Shown: in pieces, positions 4,790 through 5,295 of the stretch | How positions within the stretch are numbered: the stretch's first letter is position 1 | Layout of the letters: each line of letters starts with the position of its first letter | DNA from: Clostridiales bacterium | Lineage (GTDB): Bacteria > Bacillota > Clostridia > Lachnospirales > Lachnospiraceae | DNA length: 5,295 nt | Assembly (NCBI GenBank): GCA_015655565.1 | Contig: JAATEU010000178.1 | Location: forward strand, 1-5,295 | Direction of reading: 5' to 3' | Program-made: the position numbers and the translations under genes | The notes under the pieces: model-generated | The model's database searches: none | What the model saw: the letters and a program-made list of their open reading frames with translations, nothing else | Told to the model about the DNA's origin: nothing

Positions 4790-5275
4790 ATGATATTCCA
4801 GAATATTAATGAACAAAATCGGTCAGCAATAAATCAGTTCATACAAGAAAATTGGTATTCTTCTGAAATGGTAATTCGAGGAAAGATTGTAGATATGACA
4901 TTAGTAGATGGCATAGCGGTGTATGAATCGAATTCCATTATAGGATTATTAACATACGAAATCACAAATGACGAATGTGAAATATTATCTTTGGATAGTA
5001 AGTATGAAAATCAGGGAATTGGAACTGAATTAATAAAGCGTGTGATTGATATTGCAAGAAATCATGGATGTATGAGGCTTAAGCTAATAACGACAAACGA
5101 TAATATAAATGCGATTAAGTTCTATCAAAAAAGAGGCTTTGATATGGTGCGACTATACCATAATGCTTTGGATATTTCAAGAAGACTTAAACCGTCGATA
5201 CCGATGATTGGGGAGTATGGTATACCATTAATGCATGAAATAGAATTTGAAATGAATTTATGGGATTTGCCTTAA
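4790..5275 (+). CDS. GNAT family N-acetyltransferase (second, distinct copy)
   Basis: This 161-residue protein is a compact, single-domain GNAT acetyltransferase. The acetyl-CoA loop is YENQGIGTELIKRVIDIA with Q75-G76-x-G78 in the N-Q-G-I-G form, preceded by the strand CEILSLDSK. TTNDNINAIKFYQKRGFDMV (101-120) is the typical motif B with its Asn, Ala and Tyr and the 'RGF' turn. The tail IPMIGEYGIPLMHEIEFEMNL is a recognisable ending of a common Firmicutes subfamily, so the gene is full length. Its substrate is unknown. The start is supported by AAAGGGGTGA (4776-4785), 4 nt before the ATG. It shares little sequence with the preceding GNAT beyond the fold motifs, so this is not a recent tandem duplication. 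The gene ends in TAA 20 bases before the window edge. Confidence 0.9.
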   Translation: MIFQNINEQNRSAINQFIQENWYSSEMVIRGKIVDMTLVDGIAVYESNSIIGLLTYEITNDECEILSLDSKYENQGIGTELIKRVIDIARNHGCMRLKLITTNDNINAIKFYQKRGFDMVRLYHNALDISRRLKPSIPMIGEYGIPLMHEIEFEMNLWDLP

Positions 5276-5295
5276 TAATAGAATAAATCTGAAAG

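Noticed and set aside
4631..4816. Minus-strand open frame of 61 codons
   Set aside because: It overlaps the ends of both GNAT genes on the opposite strand and has no supporting signal.
1..5295. CRISPR array, retron, toxin-antitoxin pair or phage structural genes
   Set aside because: No regularly spaced repeats, reverse transcriptase, short toxin-antitoxin gene pair or phage structural protein signature is present on either strand.

Overview
The window looks like chromosomal DNA of a low-GC Gram-positive anaerobe, most likely a clostridium of the Lachnospiraceae type. The signs are the 3' end of a Firmicutes-like 23S rRNA, strong AGGAGG ribosome binding sites, AT-rich intergenic DNA, tRNA genes without an encoded CCA, and rho-independent terminators. 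No gene pins the species.

Layout, left to right. (1) 1-76 is the tail of a 23S rRNA gene, closed by a terminator at 139-183, with no 5S rRNA behind it. (2) A minus-strand gene (332-1147) encodes a compact HD-GYP protein, predicted to degrade cyclic di-GMP, with all catalytic motifs intact. (3) Divergent from it lies a small tyrosine recombinase (1367-1927) with a full catalytic set but one in-frame TGA. This gene is enclosed by a perfect 20-bp inverted repeat (1214-1233 and 1977-1996) plus several weaker nested inverted repeats. A separate 10-bp inverted pair brackets the control region it shares with the HD-GYP gene. (4) tRNA-Asn and tRNA-Cys follow, with a clear promoter before the first and a terminator after the second. 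(5) An internally deleted relic of another integrase reads back into the tRNA-Cys 3' end, suggesting an old integration site. (6) A rightward cluster of transfer-type enzymes follows: a P-loop NTPase fused to a truncated GNAT domain and broken by a second in-frame TGA, then two intact GNAT acetyltransferases.

The most interesting part is the recombinase in its inverted repeats next to a c-di-GMP gene. It could be an invertible switch, or a minimal mobile element, now possibly frozen by the nonsense codon. Two otherwise well-kept genes are each interrupted by exactly one TGA, while none of the genes here ends in TGA. Simple pseudogenisation is the default reading, but UGA readthrough deserves a check. 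The right half (2669-5295) reads as an accessory region next to a tRNA, with possible modification or resistance functions that cannot be named from sequence alone.
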